Positions 9,167 to 18,060 are shown, counted from the first letter of the stretch. The stretch: DNA of 64,000 bases from Sulfitobacter delicatus (GCF_900102535.1 NZ_FNBP01000001.1:583308-647307), one strand, 5' to 3'. The notes: generated by a model not told the origin, from the letters alone. Numbers and translations are program-made.

Positions 9167-10624
9167 ATGGCAACAATCCTCAAAAATATCTCTGAAATCC
9201 GCCGGTTCTTTCACCGAAACGAGGACCCGGTCTATTTCATCTCGGCCACCAACTTTAACCTGTTGGGCTTGGATGAATGGGTGAAGAACTTCAAATACAT
9301 CTGCTACATCGATTGCTACGGCGGCAAGCATCCCAACGTCTTTTGCCCTTCGGAACAGCCGCATGCGGAGTTCCAGAGCATTGAGGACATCAACAACTAC
9401 CTGCTGCAGCACAAAGAGGTTATCGACTTTATCAAACGCCGTGGCGGCAAGCCCAAATTCGTCTTCCTGATGTTCGACGAAGAAACCGAGCGCCTGTCCA
9501 AAGAGCTGGGCGCTGACGTCTGGTTCCCAAAGGCCAAGCTGCGCCAGTCGATGGACAACAAGATCGAAACCGTGCGCATCGGCAACAAGGCGGGCGTGCC
9601 TTCGGTGCCGAACGTTCTGGCCGAAGTTAAGTCTTATGAAGACTTGAAAAAGACCTGTGAAAAGGCCGGGATCGGCAATGATCTGGTGCTGCAATCGGCC
9701 TATGGCGACAGCGGGCACACCACGTTCTTTATCAAATCCGAAGCCGATTTCCGCCGCCACGAGAGCGAGATCATCGGCGAGGGTGAGATCAAGATCATGA
9801 AGCGCATTGATTGCCGGGGTGCGGCGATTGAGGCTTGCGCTACCAAGGAAGGCACGATCGTCGGCCCGCTGATGACCGAGTTAGTCGGGTTTAAGGAACT
9901 GACCCCCTATCGTGGCGGCTGGTGTGGCAATGAAATTCTCGCCACCGCCTTCCCGCCCAAGGTGCGCGAAAAGGCGCGTGATCTGACTTTCAAGTTTGGG
10001 GAGCAACTCCGCAAAGAGGGTTATCGCGGCTATTTCGAGTTGGACTTCCTGATCGACAAGAAAACTGGCGACCTGTGGCTCGGCGAATTGAACCCACGCA
10101 TTACTGGCGCGTCTTCGATGACCAACCACGCGGCCTTTGCCCATGCTGACGCGCCGCTGTTCCTGTTCCACTTGCTGGAGTTCTCGAAAAAGAAGTTCAA
10201 CCTCGATGTGGATGAGCTAAACGCCCGCTGGGCCGATCCGCAGAACATCGATGGCTGGAGCCAGATGGTCATCAAACACACCGAAGACAGTGTCGACATC
10301 TGCACCGAAGCGCCAGAGACCGGCATCTACAAAATGAAAGAAGACGGCAGCGTCGTCTTTGACCGCTTCGATTATCACCGCCGCGCGGTGGAATCGGAGA
10401 ACGAAGCCTTCTTCCTGCGCATCCTTCAGCCGGGTGATTACCGCTATGAAGGGGCCGACATTGGCATCCTCGTGACGCGGGGTCGTTCGATGACGAAGTC
10501 TTTCCAGTTGAATGAGCGCGCGAAAAAGTGGATTCACGGGATCAAACGTGCAGTTGACGGCAAACCCCTGCCCACTGCGTCTGCCGGTCCGGAAGTCTCT
10601 GACCCGGCTTTCAAGATCCTTTAA
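9167..10624 (+). CDS. ATP-grasp domain ligase-like protein
   Basis: A 485-residue ATP-grasp protein, an enzyme type that activates a carboxylate as acyl-phosphate and joins it to a nucleophile. Supporting segments are the nucleotide-binding stretch LVLQSAYGDSGHTTFFIKS and the metal-binding LGELNPRITGASS (Glu307, Asn309, Arg311), preceded by ELDFLID. It lacks the biotin-carboxylase partners, so a free-standing amide ligase is more likely than a carboxylase. The start at 9167 follows AAAGGA; an upstream TTG overlaps the decarboxylase stop and is rejected. It lies 17 bases after the decarboxylase, suggesting their products are used together. Confidence 0.88.
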   Translation: MATILKNISEIRRFFHRNEDPVYFISATNFNLLGLDEWVKNFKYICYIDCYGGKHPNVFCPSEQPHAEFQSIEDINNYLLQHKEVIDFIKRRGGKPKFVFLMFDEETERLSKELGADVWFPKAKLRQSMDNKIETVRIGNKAGVPSVPNVLAEVKSYEDLKKTCEKAGIGNDLVLQSAYGDSGHTTFFIKSEADFRRHESEIIGEGEIKIMKRIDCRGAAIEACATKEGTIVGPLMTELVGFKELTPYRGGWCGNEILATAFPPKVREKARDLTFKFGEQLRKEGYRGYFELDFLIDKKTGDLWLGELNPRITGASSMTNHAAFAHADAPLFLFHLLEFSKKKFNLDVDELNARWADPQNIDGWSQMVIKHTEDSVDICTEAPETGIYKMKEDGSVVFDRFDYHRRAVESENEAFFLRILQPGDYRYEGADIGILVTRGRSMTKSFQLNERAKKWIHGIKRAVDGKPLPTASAGPEVSDPAFKIL

Positions 10625-10642
10625 CGGGTATGAAAGGTCGCG

Positions 10643-11614
10643 ATGTTCTGGCGCGCTTTGTCCGAAGACACGCCCGGCCCCAAGTGGGCCGGTCTCTTCG
10701 CGGCCTATTGGCCCGACTACCATGCGTGGTGGCTCAAGGAAGGTGAGGCCGCGCGCCCGACCTATGCCCAGTGCCGCCGCGCGCTTGGCACCCATATGCC
10801 GGAACTGCTGCCGCTTTATGACGAGCTTTGCACCCTCGCAGGCGGCGGCGATCATGCCGCGCGGTTCCTGAGCTTCTATTGTCTCCCGCCCTATCTCTCG
10901 GCCTGTAGTCAGGCGATTTGGGCGGGCAAAGAGCCGGTCATGGTGCGGAATTATGACTATAACCCCAAGTCCTTTGACGCGATGGTGCTGCGCACGAACT
11001 GGCAGGGGCGACAGGTGATGGGCACGTCGGACGGGCTTTGGGGCTTGGTCGACGGGGTGAATGACGCGGGGCTCGCGATTTCGCTCACTTTTGGTGGACG
11101 GCGCGTAGTGGGCGAAGGCTTTGGCGTGCCGCTGATCCTGCGGTACGTCTTGCAGACTTGCGAGACCACGGAACAGGCAAGCGAAGTGCTGGCCCGCGTG
11201 CCGACGCATATGAGCTACAACGTCACCGTGCTGGACCGCAAACGCAACTACGTCACCGCGATGATGGCCCCGGACCGTCCTACGCTGATCACTCGCGCAG
11301 CGGTGGCGACGAACCACCAAGAGAGCGTCGAGTGGATCAGCCACGCGCGCTTTACTGCGACGGTCGAGCGGGAGCGCTATCTGCTTCAGCGGCTGCGCTT
11401 GCACCGGGACCCGGAGGAGAAGTTCATAAACGCGTTCCTGAAACCGCCCCTTTATTCGACTGCTTTCAATGCCGGTTTTGGCACGCTCTACACAGCGATC
11501 TACCGTCCTCGCAAACGCGAGATGGAGTTGCGCTGGCCGGGCACGGTCTGGCCGCTTTCTCTGTCAGAGTTCACCGAAGGGGGCCGCGAAGTGCTGGTTC
11601 CGGGAGCAGCATAA
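10643..11614 (+). CDS. C45/isopenicillin-N acyltransferase-like (Ntn-hydrolase) protein
   Basis: A 323-residue member of the group containing acyl-CoA:6-aminopenicillanate acyltransferase and choloylglycine hydrolase, which self-cleave before a Cys and then cut or form N-acyl bonds. The expected nucleophile is Cys88 (LSACSQAIW), followed by the conserved RNYDY (Asn103, Asp105), GLWGLVDGVNDAGLAISLTFGG and the later THMSYNVTVLD. The roughly 87 residues before Cys88 would be the removed propeptide. It is cytoplasmic (no signal peptide) and sits between the ATP-grasp gene and the CoA enzyme. The acyl donor and acceptor are unknown. Confidence 0.82.
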   Translation: MFWRALSEDTPGPKWAGLFAAYWPDYHAWWLKEGEAARPTYAQCRRALGTHMPELLPLYDELCTLAGGGDHAARFLSFYCLPPYLSACSQAIWAGKEPVMVRNYDYNPKSFDAMVLRTNWQGRQVMGTSDGLWGLVDGVNDAGLAISLTFGGRRVVGEGFGVPLILRYVLQTCETTEQASEVLARVPTHMSYNVTVLDRKRNYVTAMMAPDRPTLITRAAVATNHQESVEWISHARFTATVERERYLLQRLRLHRDPEEKFINAFLKPPLYSTAFNAGFGTLYTAIYRPRKREMELRWPGTVWPLSLSEFTEGGREVLVPGAA

Positions 11615-11616
11615 GG

Positions 11617-12717
11617 ATGGAGGAGCGCAAGGGTCCGTTGGCATCGCTGAAGGTGGTCGAGTTTTCTGGCCTTGGCCCTGCGCCGCTCGCCGGACAATTG
11701 CTGGCCGATCTTGGCGCCGATGTTGTGACGGTGGATCGCAAAGCCGCGCCCGCCGACCCAACGGACATCAATCGCCGCGGCAAGCGTTCGGTGGTGCTGA
11801 ACCTCAAGTCCTCGAATGGGCTGGAAGCGGCGAAGCGGCTGATCGCTGCCAGCGATGTATTGATCGAAGGGTTCCGCCCCGGCGTGATGGAACGGCTTGG
11901 GTTGGGACCAGAGGAATGCCACGAAAAGCTGATCTATGGCCGCATGACCGGCTGGGGGCAGACCGGACCTTGGGCGCAGACGGCGGGGCATGACATTAAC
12001 TACCTCGCCCTGACCGGCGCATTGCATGCGATGGGGTCCAAGGACCAACCCCCGGTCCCTCCGCTGAACTTGGTGGCCGATTACGGCGGGGGCACGATGT
12101 TTCTGCTGTTCGGCATACTTTCGGCCGTCATCGAACGCGGGGTGACGGGCAAAGGGCAAGTGGTCGATGCCGCGATGGTCGATGGTGTGCCAGCCATGAT
12201 GGGGCTGATCCACAGCATGCTGGCGCAGGGGGCCTGGACGGAACAACGCGCATCAAACTGGCTTGACGGGGCGGCGCCGTTCTACCGCTGCTACACCTGC
12301 GCTGATGGCAAGTTTGTCGCGGTCGGCGCGTTGGAGCCACAGTTCTACGCAATCCTGCTGGAGAAGCTGGGTCTGCCGATCGACTACCGCGAGAGCCAGA
12401 ATGACACGGCCACATGGGACGTCCGCACCGCAGAGTTTGCAGAAATCTTTGCCACCCGTAGCCGCGACGACTGGGCGGCACATTTTTATGGATCGGACGC
12501 CTGTGTCGCGCCGGTTCTCAGCTTTTCCGAAGCGCCTGACCATCCTCAGATGGCGGCACGAGGGAATATGCTGCGTGCGGATGGGGTCTTGCAGTCAGGT
12601 CGGGCGCCGCGCTTCGGCGATGCCAAGCCCCAGATGCCCGCCGCCCCGCGTCCGATTGGGGCGGATACCGATGCGGTATTGGCCGAACTCGGACTGTCTG
12701 CGCACGATCTGGCATAA
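11617..12717 (+). CDS. Alpha-methylacyl-CoA racemase-like enzyme (CaiB/BaiF class III CoA-transferase family)
   Basis: A 366-residue member of the CaiB/BaiF family. It resembles alpha-methylacyl-CoA racemase more than a transferase: His125 (GHDINYLALTGAL), Asp155 (VADYGGG) and Glu240 (GALEPQF) fall at almost the numbering of the catalytic His126, Asp156 and Glu241 of Mycobacterium tuberculosis MCR. Predicted reaction: epimerisation at C2 of a 2-methylacyl-CoA. The ATG at 11617 follows ATAAGG and begins two bases after the C45 stop, so the genes are probably cotranscribed. How a racemase joins the amine genes is unclear; it could prepare an acyl-CoA for the C45 enzyme. Confidence 0.87.
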   Translation: MEERKGPLASLKVVEFSGLGPAPLAGQLLADLGADVVTVDRKAAPADPTDINRRGKRSVVLNLKSSNGLEAAKRLIAASDVLIEGFRPGVMERLGLGPEECHEKLIYGRMTGWGQTGPWAQTAGHDINYLALTGALHAMGSKDQPPVPPLNLVADYGGGTMFLLFGILSAVIERGVTGKGQVVDAAMVDGVPAMMGLIHSMLAQGAWTEQRASNWLDGAAPFYRCYTCADGKFVAVGALEPQFYAILLEKLGLPIDYRESQNDTATWDVRTAEFAEIFATRSRDDWAAHFYGSDACVAPVLSFSEAPDHPQMAARGNMLRADGVLQSGRAPRFGDAKPQMPAAPRPIGADTDAVLAELGLSAHDLA

Positions 12718-12721
12718 GAAA

Positions 12722-12745
12722 ACCCCCGGTCGCGAAACCGGGGGT
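12722..12745 (-). terminator. Rho-independent terminator for the PfpI gene
   Basis: ACCCCCGGT and ACCGGGGGT form a perfect 9-bp stem with loop CGCGAA. On the minus strand the stem is followed by TTTTCTT, so it ends the transcript of the DJ-1/PfpI gene. The stem may also act on the plus strand after the racemase-like gene, though no T-tract follows there. Confidence 0.75.
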
Positions 12746-12771
12746 GAATAGCCACAGAGGGCAAAGGCGTC

Positions 12772-13332
12772 TCAGGCCGCTTTGCGCTCGTGTTTGCCTT
12801 CTTCGATCTCTTCAACGATCTTGGCCACGAAGGCATCCAGATCTTCGGGCGACCGGCTGGTCACGATACCCTGATCGGCCACCACTTCGCTGTCTTCGTA
12901 TTTCGCTCCGGCGTTTTTGACGTCTGTTGCGATGGAGGGACAGCACGTAGCCTTGCGGCCCTTGATGATCCCGGCTTCAATCAGCAGCCACGGGGCATGG
13001 CAGATGGCGGCGACAGTTTTGCCGCTGTCATGGAACTTGCGGATCAGCGCAATGGCGTCTTTGTTCACGCGCAGCAGATCGGGGTTAATCTGGCCGCCGG
13101 GCAGGACAATGCCTTGGTAATCGTCGACATTGACGTCTTTCAGAGCGAGGTCGGCAGGCGTGCTGTCGCCCCAGTCGTCTTCGTCCCAGCCTTTGATCTC
13201 ATTCCCCTCAGGGGTCGCAACATGCACTGTCGCGCCACGGGCCCGGAGGTCTTTCAAGGGCTTTTGCAGTTCGGACTGTTCAAAGCCATCGGTGGCCAGA
13301 ATGAGGATCTTCGCAGTGTTGATATCGGTCAT
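12772..13332 (-). CDS. DJ-1/PfpI family protein (type 1 glutamine amidotransferase-like)
   Basis: A 186-residue cytoplasmic protein of the DJ-1/PfpI superfamily. The nucleophile elbow AAICHAPW carries Cys111 and His112, and the partner Glu18 lies in DGFEQSE. Close relatives are stress proteins with deglycase/glyoxalase or peptidase-like activity; which applies is not decidable here. The ATG at 13332 is preceded by AAGGAGA. It is a single gene with its own terminator, divergent from the pqi-like operon. Confidence 0.9.
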   Translation of the reverse strand: MTDINTAKILILATDGFEQSELQKPLKDLRARGATVHVATPEGNEIKGWDEDDWGDSTPADLALKDVNVDDYQGIVLPGGQINPDLLRVNKDAIALIRKFHDSGKTVAAICHAPWLLIEAGIIKGRKATCCPSIATDVKNAGAKYEDSEVVADQGIVTSRSPEDLDAFVAKIVEEIEEGKHERKAA

Positions 13333-13494
13333 TGCTGTCTCCTTTTCGGTTCTGAAGACCCAACGGCTGCTAAGGCGCTACGTTCCCATCACACTTCGGT
13401 GAGTGCGAGAAGCCGCTTGCGAGGTTCTGACATTGAGGTGACCCGCATAGAATACTGGTAGCCTTTTGCGCCACGCATCATATATCCCGAGATA

Positions 13495-14139
13495 ATGGAT
13501 CACGCCGCCACCCCCCTTGCAGACCTGCCGTTAGACGAGTTGATCGTCTGTCCGCAGTGTGATGCCACCTACCGGTTGCGGCGGCCGAAGCATGGGGAGC
13601 GTGCAACCTGCAGCCGCTGCCACACGGCTCTGATCACCCCGCGGCGTAACGCTGGCCTGCAGATCATCGCGGTGGCCCTCGCAGTCTTGGTGCTGATCCT
13701 CGGCGCAACAGTCTTTCCCTTTCTGCGGATCGACGCGGCGGGGACAAGCAATGCTGTATCGATCCTAGATGCCGCCTTGGCGTTCGGTGGACCGATGATC
13801 TTGCTGTCGCTGGCAACAGCCGCGCTGATTGTCTTTATCCCGCTGCTGCGGGTCATGCTCACGCTCTATGTGCTGATCCCAGTGGTGCTGGACCGCCCCC
13901 CGGCCCGTCATGCGATCCCGGCGTTTCGCCTGTCCGAAGGGCTGCGGCCTTGGTCTATGGCCGAGGTCTTTGCAATCGGCTGTGCTGTGGCCTTGGTCAA
14001 AGTGGCCGATCTTGCCGATGTCGAATTCGGCCCCGCGTTCTATATGTTCGGAGCTCTGGTGGTGCTGGTCATCGCGCAGGACAGATTTTTGTGTAAATGG
14101 TCAGTATGGCAGTCTCTGGAACACCCGAAAAAATCTTAA
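13495..14139 (+). CDS. pqiA: PqiA-like membrane protein, first half
   Basis: Inner-membrane protein of 214 residues corresponding to one of the two repeated halves of PqiA/LetA. The N-terminus carries a zinc-ribbon-like pair CPQC...CSRC (residues 20-43), followed by four hydrophobic segments. In E. coli, PqiA and the MCE protein PqiB form one lipid-transport system between inner and outer membrane. Here the half is a separate protein, and the second half follows with a 43-base overlap. Promoter not identified; the gap to the divergent PfpI gene is 162 bases. Confidence 0.85.
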   Translation: MDHAATPLADLPLDELIVCPQCDATYRLRRPKHGERATCSRCHTALITPRRNAGLQIIAVALAVLVLILGATVFPFLRIDAAGTSNAVSILDAALAFGGPMILLSLATAALIVFIPLLRVMLTLYVLIPVVLDRPPARHAIPAFRLSEGLRPWSMAEVFAIGCAVALVKVADLADVEFGPAFYMFGALVVLVIAQDRFLCKWSVWQSLEHPKKS

Positions 14140-14756
14140 GCGCCCGTGAGTTGGGCCTCGTTGCCTGCACCCGTTGCGCCAAGCCTTGGCCGATGGGCAC
14201 GGAGACCTGTGGCCGTTGCGGGCACAATCTGATCTCGCGCGATGAGCTGAGCCTGCAGCGGGTCTGGGCCTATTGGACAGTCGGACTGATGTGCTACATC
14301 CCCGCCAACGTCTATCCGATGCTCCTGACACGGACCCTGTTTCAGGTCGATGAGAGCACGATCATCGGCGGTGCGATTGAACTGGCGCAATACGGCAACT
14401 GGGGCATCGCCTTTATCATTCTGTTTGCGTCGGTCGCCATTCCGCTGGGCAAGTTTTTCGCCGTGGCTTATCTGGCGCTCAGCGTGCAGCTCGGTTGGGT
14501 CACTTCGCAGCGTCGGCGGCATTACCTCTATGAGGTGGTTGAGTACATTGGCCGTTGGTCCATGATCGACATCTTTGTGGTTGCGATTTTGTCGTCTCTG
14601 GTGCAACTCAAGACACTGGCATCCATCAATCCGGGAACTGCGAGCATCTTTTTCGCCCTCTCTGTGATCTTTACGATGTTGGCTGCGCAAGCGTTTGATT
14701 CCCGTATGATCTGGGATGCTCAAGCCAAAGACGAGGGCCCGAACCACCATGACTGA
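14097..14756 (+). CDS. pqiA: PqiA-like membrane protein, second half
   Basis: A 219-residue protein paralogous to the preceding one, with CTRC...CGRC near residues 25-45, the signature YIPANVYPML and about four hydrophobic segments. The start at 14097 lies inside the preceding gene; 14106 is a possible alternative. Its stop overlaps the PqiB start (ATGACTGA), implying translational coupling. The two proteins together are taken to equal one full-length PqiA. Confidence 0.86.
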   Translation: MVSMAVSGTPEKILSARELGLVACTRCAKPWPMGTETCGRCGHNLISRDELSLQRVWAYWTVGLMCYIPANVYPMLLTRTLFQVDESTIIGGAIELAQYGNWGIAFIILFASVAIPLGKFFAVAYLALSVQLGWVTSQRRRHYLYEVVEYIGRWSMIDIFVVAILSSLVQLKTLASINPGTASIFFALSVIFTMLAAQAFDSRMIWDAQAKDEGPNHHD

Positions 14757-16833
14757 AACGCCTCCCGACGTGCCGATCTCTCCCGTGCGCAAGATATTCC
14801 TGAGCGGGGCTTCGGTGATCTGGATCATCCCCATTCTTGCACTTCTCGTCGCTTTGTTTGTCGCCTACCGCTCCTATGCGGAGCGTGGGCCGGTCATCAT
14901 TGTCGAGTTTGAAGAAGGTGCAGGCATCGCCGCCGGGGAAACCGAGTTGCGGTTCCGCGATGTGACGGTGGGCGTGGTAGAGAAGCTCGGCTTTACGGGT
15001 GGGCTGGACAAGGTGACCGCGCATATTCGCGTGGACAAGGATGTGGCCCCCTATATCGACGGCGGCGCTGTTTTCTGGGTGGTGCAGCCCGAAGTGACTG
15101 CACAGGGGATCACCGGCCTCAGTACGGTGCTGAGTGGGGTCTATATCGAAGGCTCCTGGGATCAGCAGATTGGGCCCTACGCCGAGCGGTTCCAAGGCGC
15201 CTCAACCGAGCCGTTGATCCGCCCGGGACAGGGTGGGCTGGAGATCGCCTTTCGCTCAACGGCCAATGGTGATCTGACGGACAATGCACCGATCCTGTAT
15301 AAGGGGATCGAAGTGGGGCGCGTTGGTTATGCCAAGATTGCGCCACAGGGCAACTATGCCATCGTCGAGGCGCTGATTTTTGAAGAGCACCGCGGGCTGA
15401 TCAACGATTCAACCCGGTTCTGGGATGCCTCCGGCTTTAGTGTGAACATTGGCCCTGCAGGGGCTGAGATCGATTTTTCCTCGCTGGCGACCTTGGTCGG
15501 CGGGGGGATTACGTTTGATACCTTTGTTTCGGGCGGAGAGCCTGTTTCTGACGGTACGGTGTTCGAGATTTACCCTGACAAAGAGACTGCGCGGAACTCC
15601 GTCTTCAACGCGTCAGAAGTTGATCCGCTGAAGATGAGCGTTGTCTTTGACGATAATATTTCCGGTCTGATCGTCGGTGCTCCCGTAGAACTGAGCGGCC
15701 TAGAGATCGGCGAGGTCGATACGCTCTCGGGCATGGTTGACCGTGAGCGCTTTGGCGACAGTCGGGTCCGGCTGAACGCGATCTTGTCGATCCAGCCAGC
15801 ACATTTGGGTCTGCGTGGCGAAGTCACCGCCGATGCAGCGCTGACTTTCCTTAAAGAGCGCGTGAAGGACGGTCTGCGGGCACGTTTGGCTTCGGCCAGT
15901 CTGCTGACCGGCGGGCTGAAGGTAGAGATGGTGATCGTTGAGGACGCCGAGGAGGCCGTTTTGCAAGAGGCGGCGAATGGTCTTGTCGTCATGCCGACGA
16001 CCGAAAGCGACGTATCGGACGCCGCGGCCACGGTCGAAGGGGTCTTTACCCGGATCAACAGCCTGCCGATTGAAGAATTGCTGTCCAGCGCGATTTCTTT
16101 CTTGAACTCTGCCGAGGCTTTCGTCTCTGACGAAGACCTGCGCGAGACGCCGCAGGACGTGCGGACCCTGTTGGGCGAGTTAACGGGGCTGGTGTCTTCG
16201 GAAGACGTGAAGAATGTCCCTGTCGCACTGAACGCGACGCTAACGAAGATCGAAGGCTTGGTGGCGCGACTTGAGCAGGAGCGGATCGTTGAGCGGCTTG
16301 GCAGCGCATTGGAAGGCGCCTCCGAGGCAGCGGAATCGGTGTCTTCCTCGGTCGCAGGCGTGCCAGAACTGGTTGAGCAAATTCAAGCCGTTGCGGCCAA
16401 GGCGGACTCGCTTGAAGTCGAAGAGCTAATCGCGGCACTTAGCGATCTGACGGAATCCGCCGACGCAGTGATCGGCACCGAGGACGCTATCGCGCTTCCC
16501 GGCTCGCTAAAGCGCGCCTTGGATGAGGTGAACCGCACGTTGGAAGAACTGCGCGAAGGCGGAGCGGTCGAGAATGTGAACCGTACGCTGGCATCAGCGC
16601 GCAACGCAGCGGACAATATCGCGTTGTCGGCCAAGGACCTGCCAAATGTAGTATCGCGCCTCACTGGGCTCTTTAATCAGGCGGGCCGCACCATCGAAGG
16701 CTACGACAAGGGCGAACAGCTGAGCCGTAGCACCGAACGGACCCTGCGCGAGATCCAGAAGGCCGCCGAGGCCCTTGCATCTTTGGCGCGGACCATTGAA
16801 CGTAACCCGAATTCGCTTTTGCTGGGACGGTAA
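14749..16833 (+). CDS. pqiB: PqiB-like MCE-domain protein
   Basis: A 694-residue MCE protein anchored by one N-terminal membrane helix (about residues 22-42), with most of the chain in the periplasm. Three MCE-type segments can be seen, near residues 45-135 (GPVIIVEFEEGAGIAAGET...LRFRDVTVGVV), 160-225 and 285-390. A long Ala/Glu/Leu-rich helical region follows to the end. PqiB builds a syringe-like hexameric tube that carries lipids between membranes. The start was chosen from the 8-base overlap with the previous gene; an upstream TTG is unlikely. Confidence 0.92.
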   Translation: MTETPPDVPISPVRKIFLSGASVIWIIPILALLVALFVAYRSYAERGPVIIVEFEEGAGIAAGETELRFRDVTVGVVEKLGFTGGLDKVTAHIRVDKDVAPYIDGGAVFWVVQPEVTAQGITGLSTVLSGVYIEGSWDQQIGPYAERFQGASTEPLIRPGQGGLEIAFRSTANGDLTDNAPILYKGIEVGRVGYAKIAPQGNYAIVEALIFEEHRGLINDSTRFWDASGFSVNIGPAGAEIDFSSLATLVGGGITFDTFVSGGEPVSDGTVFEIYPDKETARNSVFNASEVDPLKMSVVFDDNISGLIVGAPVELSGLEIGEVDTLSGMVDRERFGDSRVRLNAILSIQPAHLGLRGEVTADAALTFLKERVKDGLRARLASASLLTGGLKVEMVIVEDAEEAVLQEAANGLVVMPTTESDVSDAAATVEGVFTRINSLPIEELLSSAISFLNSAEAFVSDEDLRETPQDVRTLLGELTGLVSSEDVKNVPVALNATLTKIEGLVARLEQERIVERLGSALEGASEAAESVSSSVAGVPELVEQIQAVAAKADSLEVEELIAALSDLTESADAVIGTEDAIALPGSLKRALDEVNRTLEELREGGAVENVNRTLASARNAADNIALSAKDLPNVVSRLTGLFNQAGRTIEGYDKGEQLSRSTERTLREIQKAAEALASLARTIERNPNSLLLGR

Positions 16834-16834
16834 C

Positions 16835-17401
16835 ATGACAGTTGTGAAGACCTTCACCACCCTCGGCCTCTTGGTCCTGTTGGTCGCTTGCGGGGGCACG
16901 GCAGAGCGTTTCACGGTCAGCGCCCCTGCGGTGAGCGAGAAGATGTCGATCGCCTTTTCTGCCGTCGAAGTGCGGGATGTCTCCCTGCCGACCTATGCGG
17001 CTGCCGAGGAGATTTCACTGAAGCTGGCCGACGGTCGTTTGGTAAGCTCGACCGACGTACTCTGGGCGGACTCGCCCGAACGCGCGGTGGCGCTGGAGTT
17101 AAGCCAGAACCTCGCCCGCCTGACGGGGCAACAGGTGGCGTCCGAGCCTTGGCCTTTTGAGGCCTTCCCGGACGCGCGGGTTGAAGTGCGTTTTGCGGAA
17201 CTGGTGGCGACAGAAGCGGGTGACTTTCGCGCCTCGGGTCAGTTCTTCGTTGCTGTAAGAGATGGCCGTCGCGAGCGCTCCGGTCTGTTCGATCTGAGCG
17301 TGCCTTTCAACCCCGAAGGGGGGCCCAATGCAATCGCGGCCGCGCGGGGGCAGCTCGTCCTTGATCTCGCCCGCTATATCGCCCGCAACGGGTTGAAATA
17401 G
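16835..17401 (+). CDS. pqiC: PqiC-like outer-membrane lipoprotein
   Basis: A 188-residue lipoprotein of the ABC-type transport auxiliary (DUF330) family. The signal ends in a lipobox, LLVAC, with Cys19 as the lipidated residue. It begins one base after the PqiB stop. In E. coli PqiC sits at the outer membrane and contacts the PqiB tube, completing this system. Sequence similarity between PqiC proteins is low, so context adds much to this call. Confidence 0.85.
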   Translation: MTVVKTFTTLGLLVLLVACGGTAERFTVSAPAVSEKMSIAFSAVEVRDVSLPTYAAAEEISLKLADGRLVSSTDVLWADSPERAVALELSQNLARLTGQQVASEPWPFEAFPDARVEVRFAELVATEAGDFRASGQFFVAVRDGRRERSGLFDLSVPFNPEGGPNAIAAARGQLVLDLARYIARNGLK

Positions 17402-17453
17402 CCCGAAAACCGATCTGCCTACACGGACCGCGGGAATTTTCACACGATTGTGC

Positions 17454-17484
17454 GTTCAGAGTGTTCAGAAATGTCTGAACGCTC
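17454..17484. promoter_or_regulatory. Operator-like repeats over the MarR/RND promoter
   Basis: GTTCAGA occurs at 17454-17460 and 17463-17469, and its inverse TCTGAAC at 17474-17480. The inner pair is a perfect 7-bp inverted repeat with a 4-base spacer, extended by outer GAG/CTC to 26 bases. The site abuts the -35 box, a typical place for autorepression by the MarR-type protein encoded next. Confidence 0.65.
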
Positions 17485-17512
17485 TTGACTGGCGACTAGG
17501 GCTGTCTATCTA
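17485..17512 (+). promoter_or_regulatory. Sigma-70-type promoter of the MarR/RND operon
   Basis: TTGACT (17485-17490) and TATCTA (17507-17512) are separated by 16 bases, a good housekeeping promoter match. It lies 35 bases upstream of the regulator start and partly under the inverted repeat. Confidence 0.65.
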
Positions 17513-17547
17513 CCGACCACGCTTTGTCACGGGTCTGGAACCGCTTC

Positions 17548-18018
17548 ATGGAAACGACCGAAAAACTCGACCGCCTGCGGGATGACTTCATCGCGCGGAT
17601 GGGGGTGATTGCCTCCAATGACGGCATGCCGCGCATGTCCGGTCAGGTCTTTGCCATGCTGGTTTTCGAGGGCGAAGAAGTCGCCTTTGGTGATTTGGCC
17701 AAACGTCTGTCTGTTAGCCGGGCCACGATCAGCACGTCAATCAGATTGCTCGAAGAGCGCGGTTTGATCCGGCGGATCAATAAGGCCGGCGACCGGCAAG
17801 ACTATTTCCAACTGGCCGACGACGCCTACGCCGCGATGACCAAATTTGCGCTGGCTGGCACACGCCGCAGCCAAGCTGAGATTGACGACACGATCGAAAA
17901 ACTGCCCGAAGAGGCGCAGGACGTACGCGCCCGCCTCGAAGCCTTTGCCAGTTTCTATAATGCGATCAGCGCAGCGCTCGAAGATGCAATACCCCGGGTG
18001 ACGAAGCCCAAGACATGA
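17548..18018 (+). CDS. MarR/GbsR-type transcriptional regulator
   Basis: A 156-residue winged-helix regulator. The helix-turn-helix region is FGDLAKRLSVSRATISTSIRLLEERGLIRR (about residues 45-75), with a wing NKAGDRQDYFQL, followed by a helical dimer region. The ATG at 17548 is used; TTG at 17524 would add eight residues but has no better ribosome site. It precedes the RND adaptor gene by 42 bases, and the operator-like repeat upstream suggests it represses itself and the efflux genes. The inducer is unknown. Confidence 0.85.
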   Translation: METTEKLDRLRDDFIARMGVIASNDGMPRMSGQVFAMLVFEGEEVAFGDLAKRLSVSRATISTSIRLLEERGLIRRINKAGDRQDYFQLADDAYAAMTKFALAGTRRSQAEIDDTIEKLPEEAQDVRARLEAFASFYNAISAALEDAIPRVTKPKT

Positions 18019-18060
18019 TGCTGCGCGGCCCAAAAGGCCAGCGGCTACGGAGACGAACCA

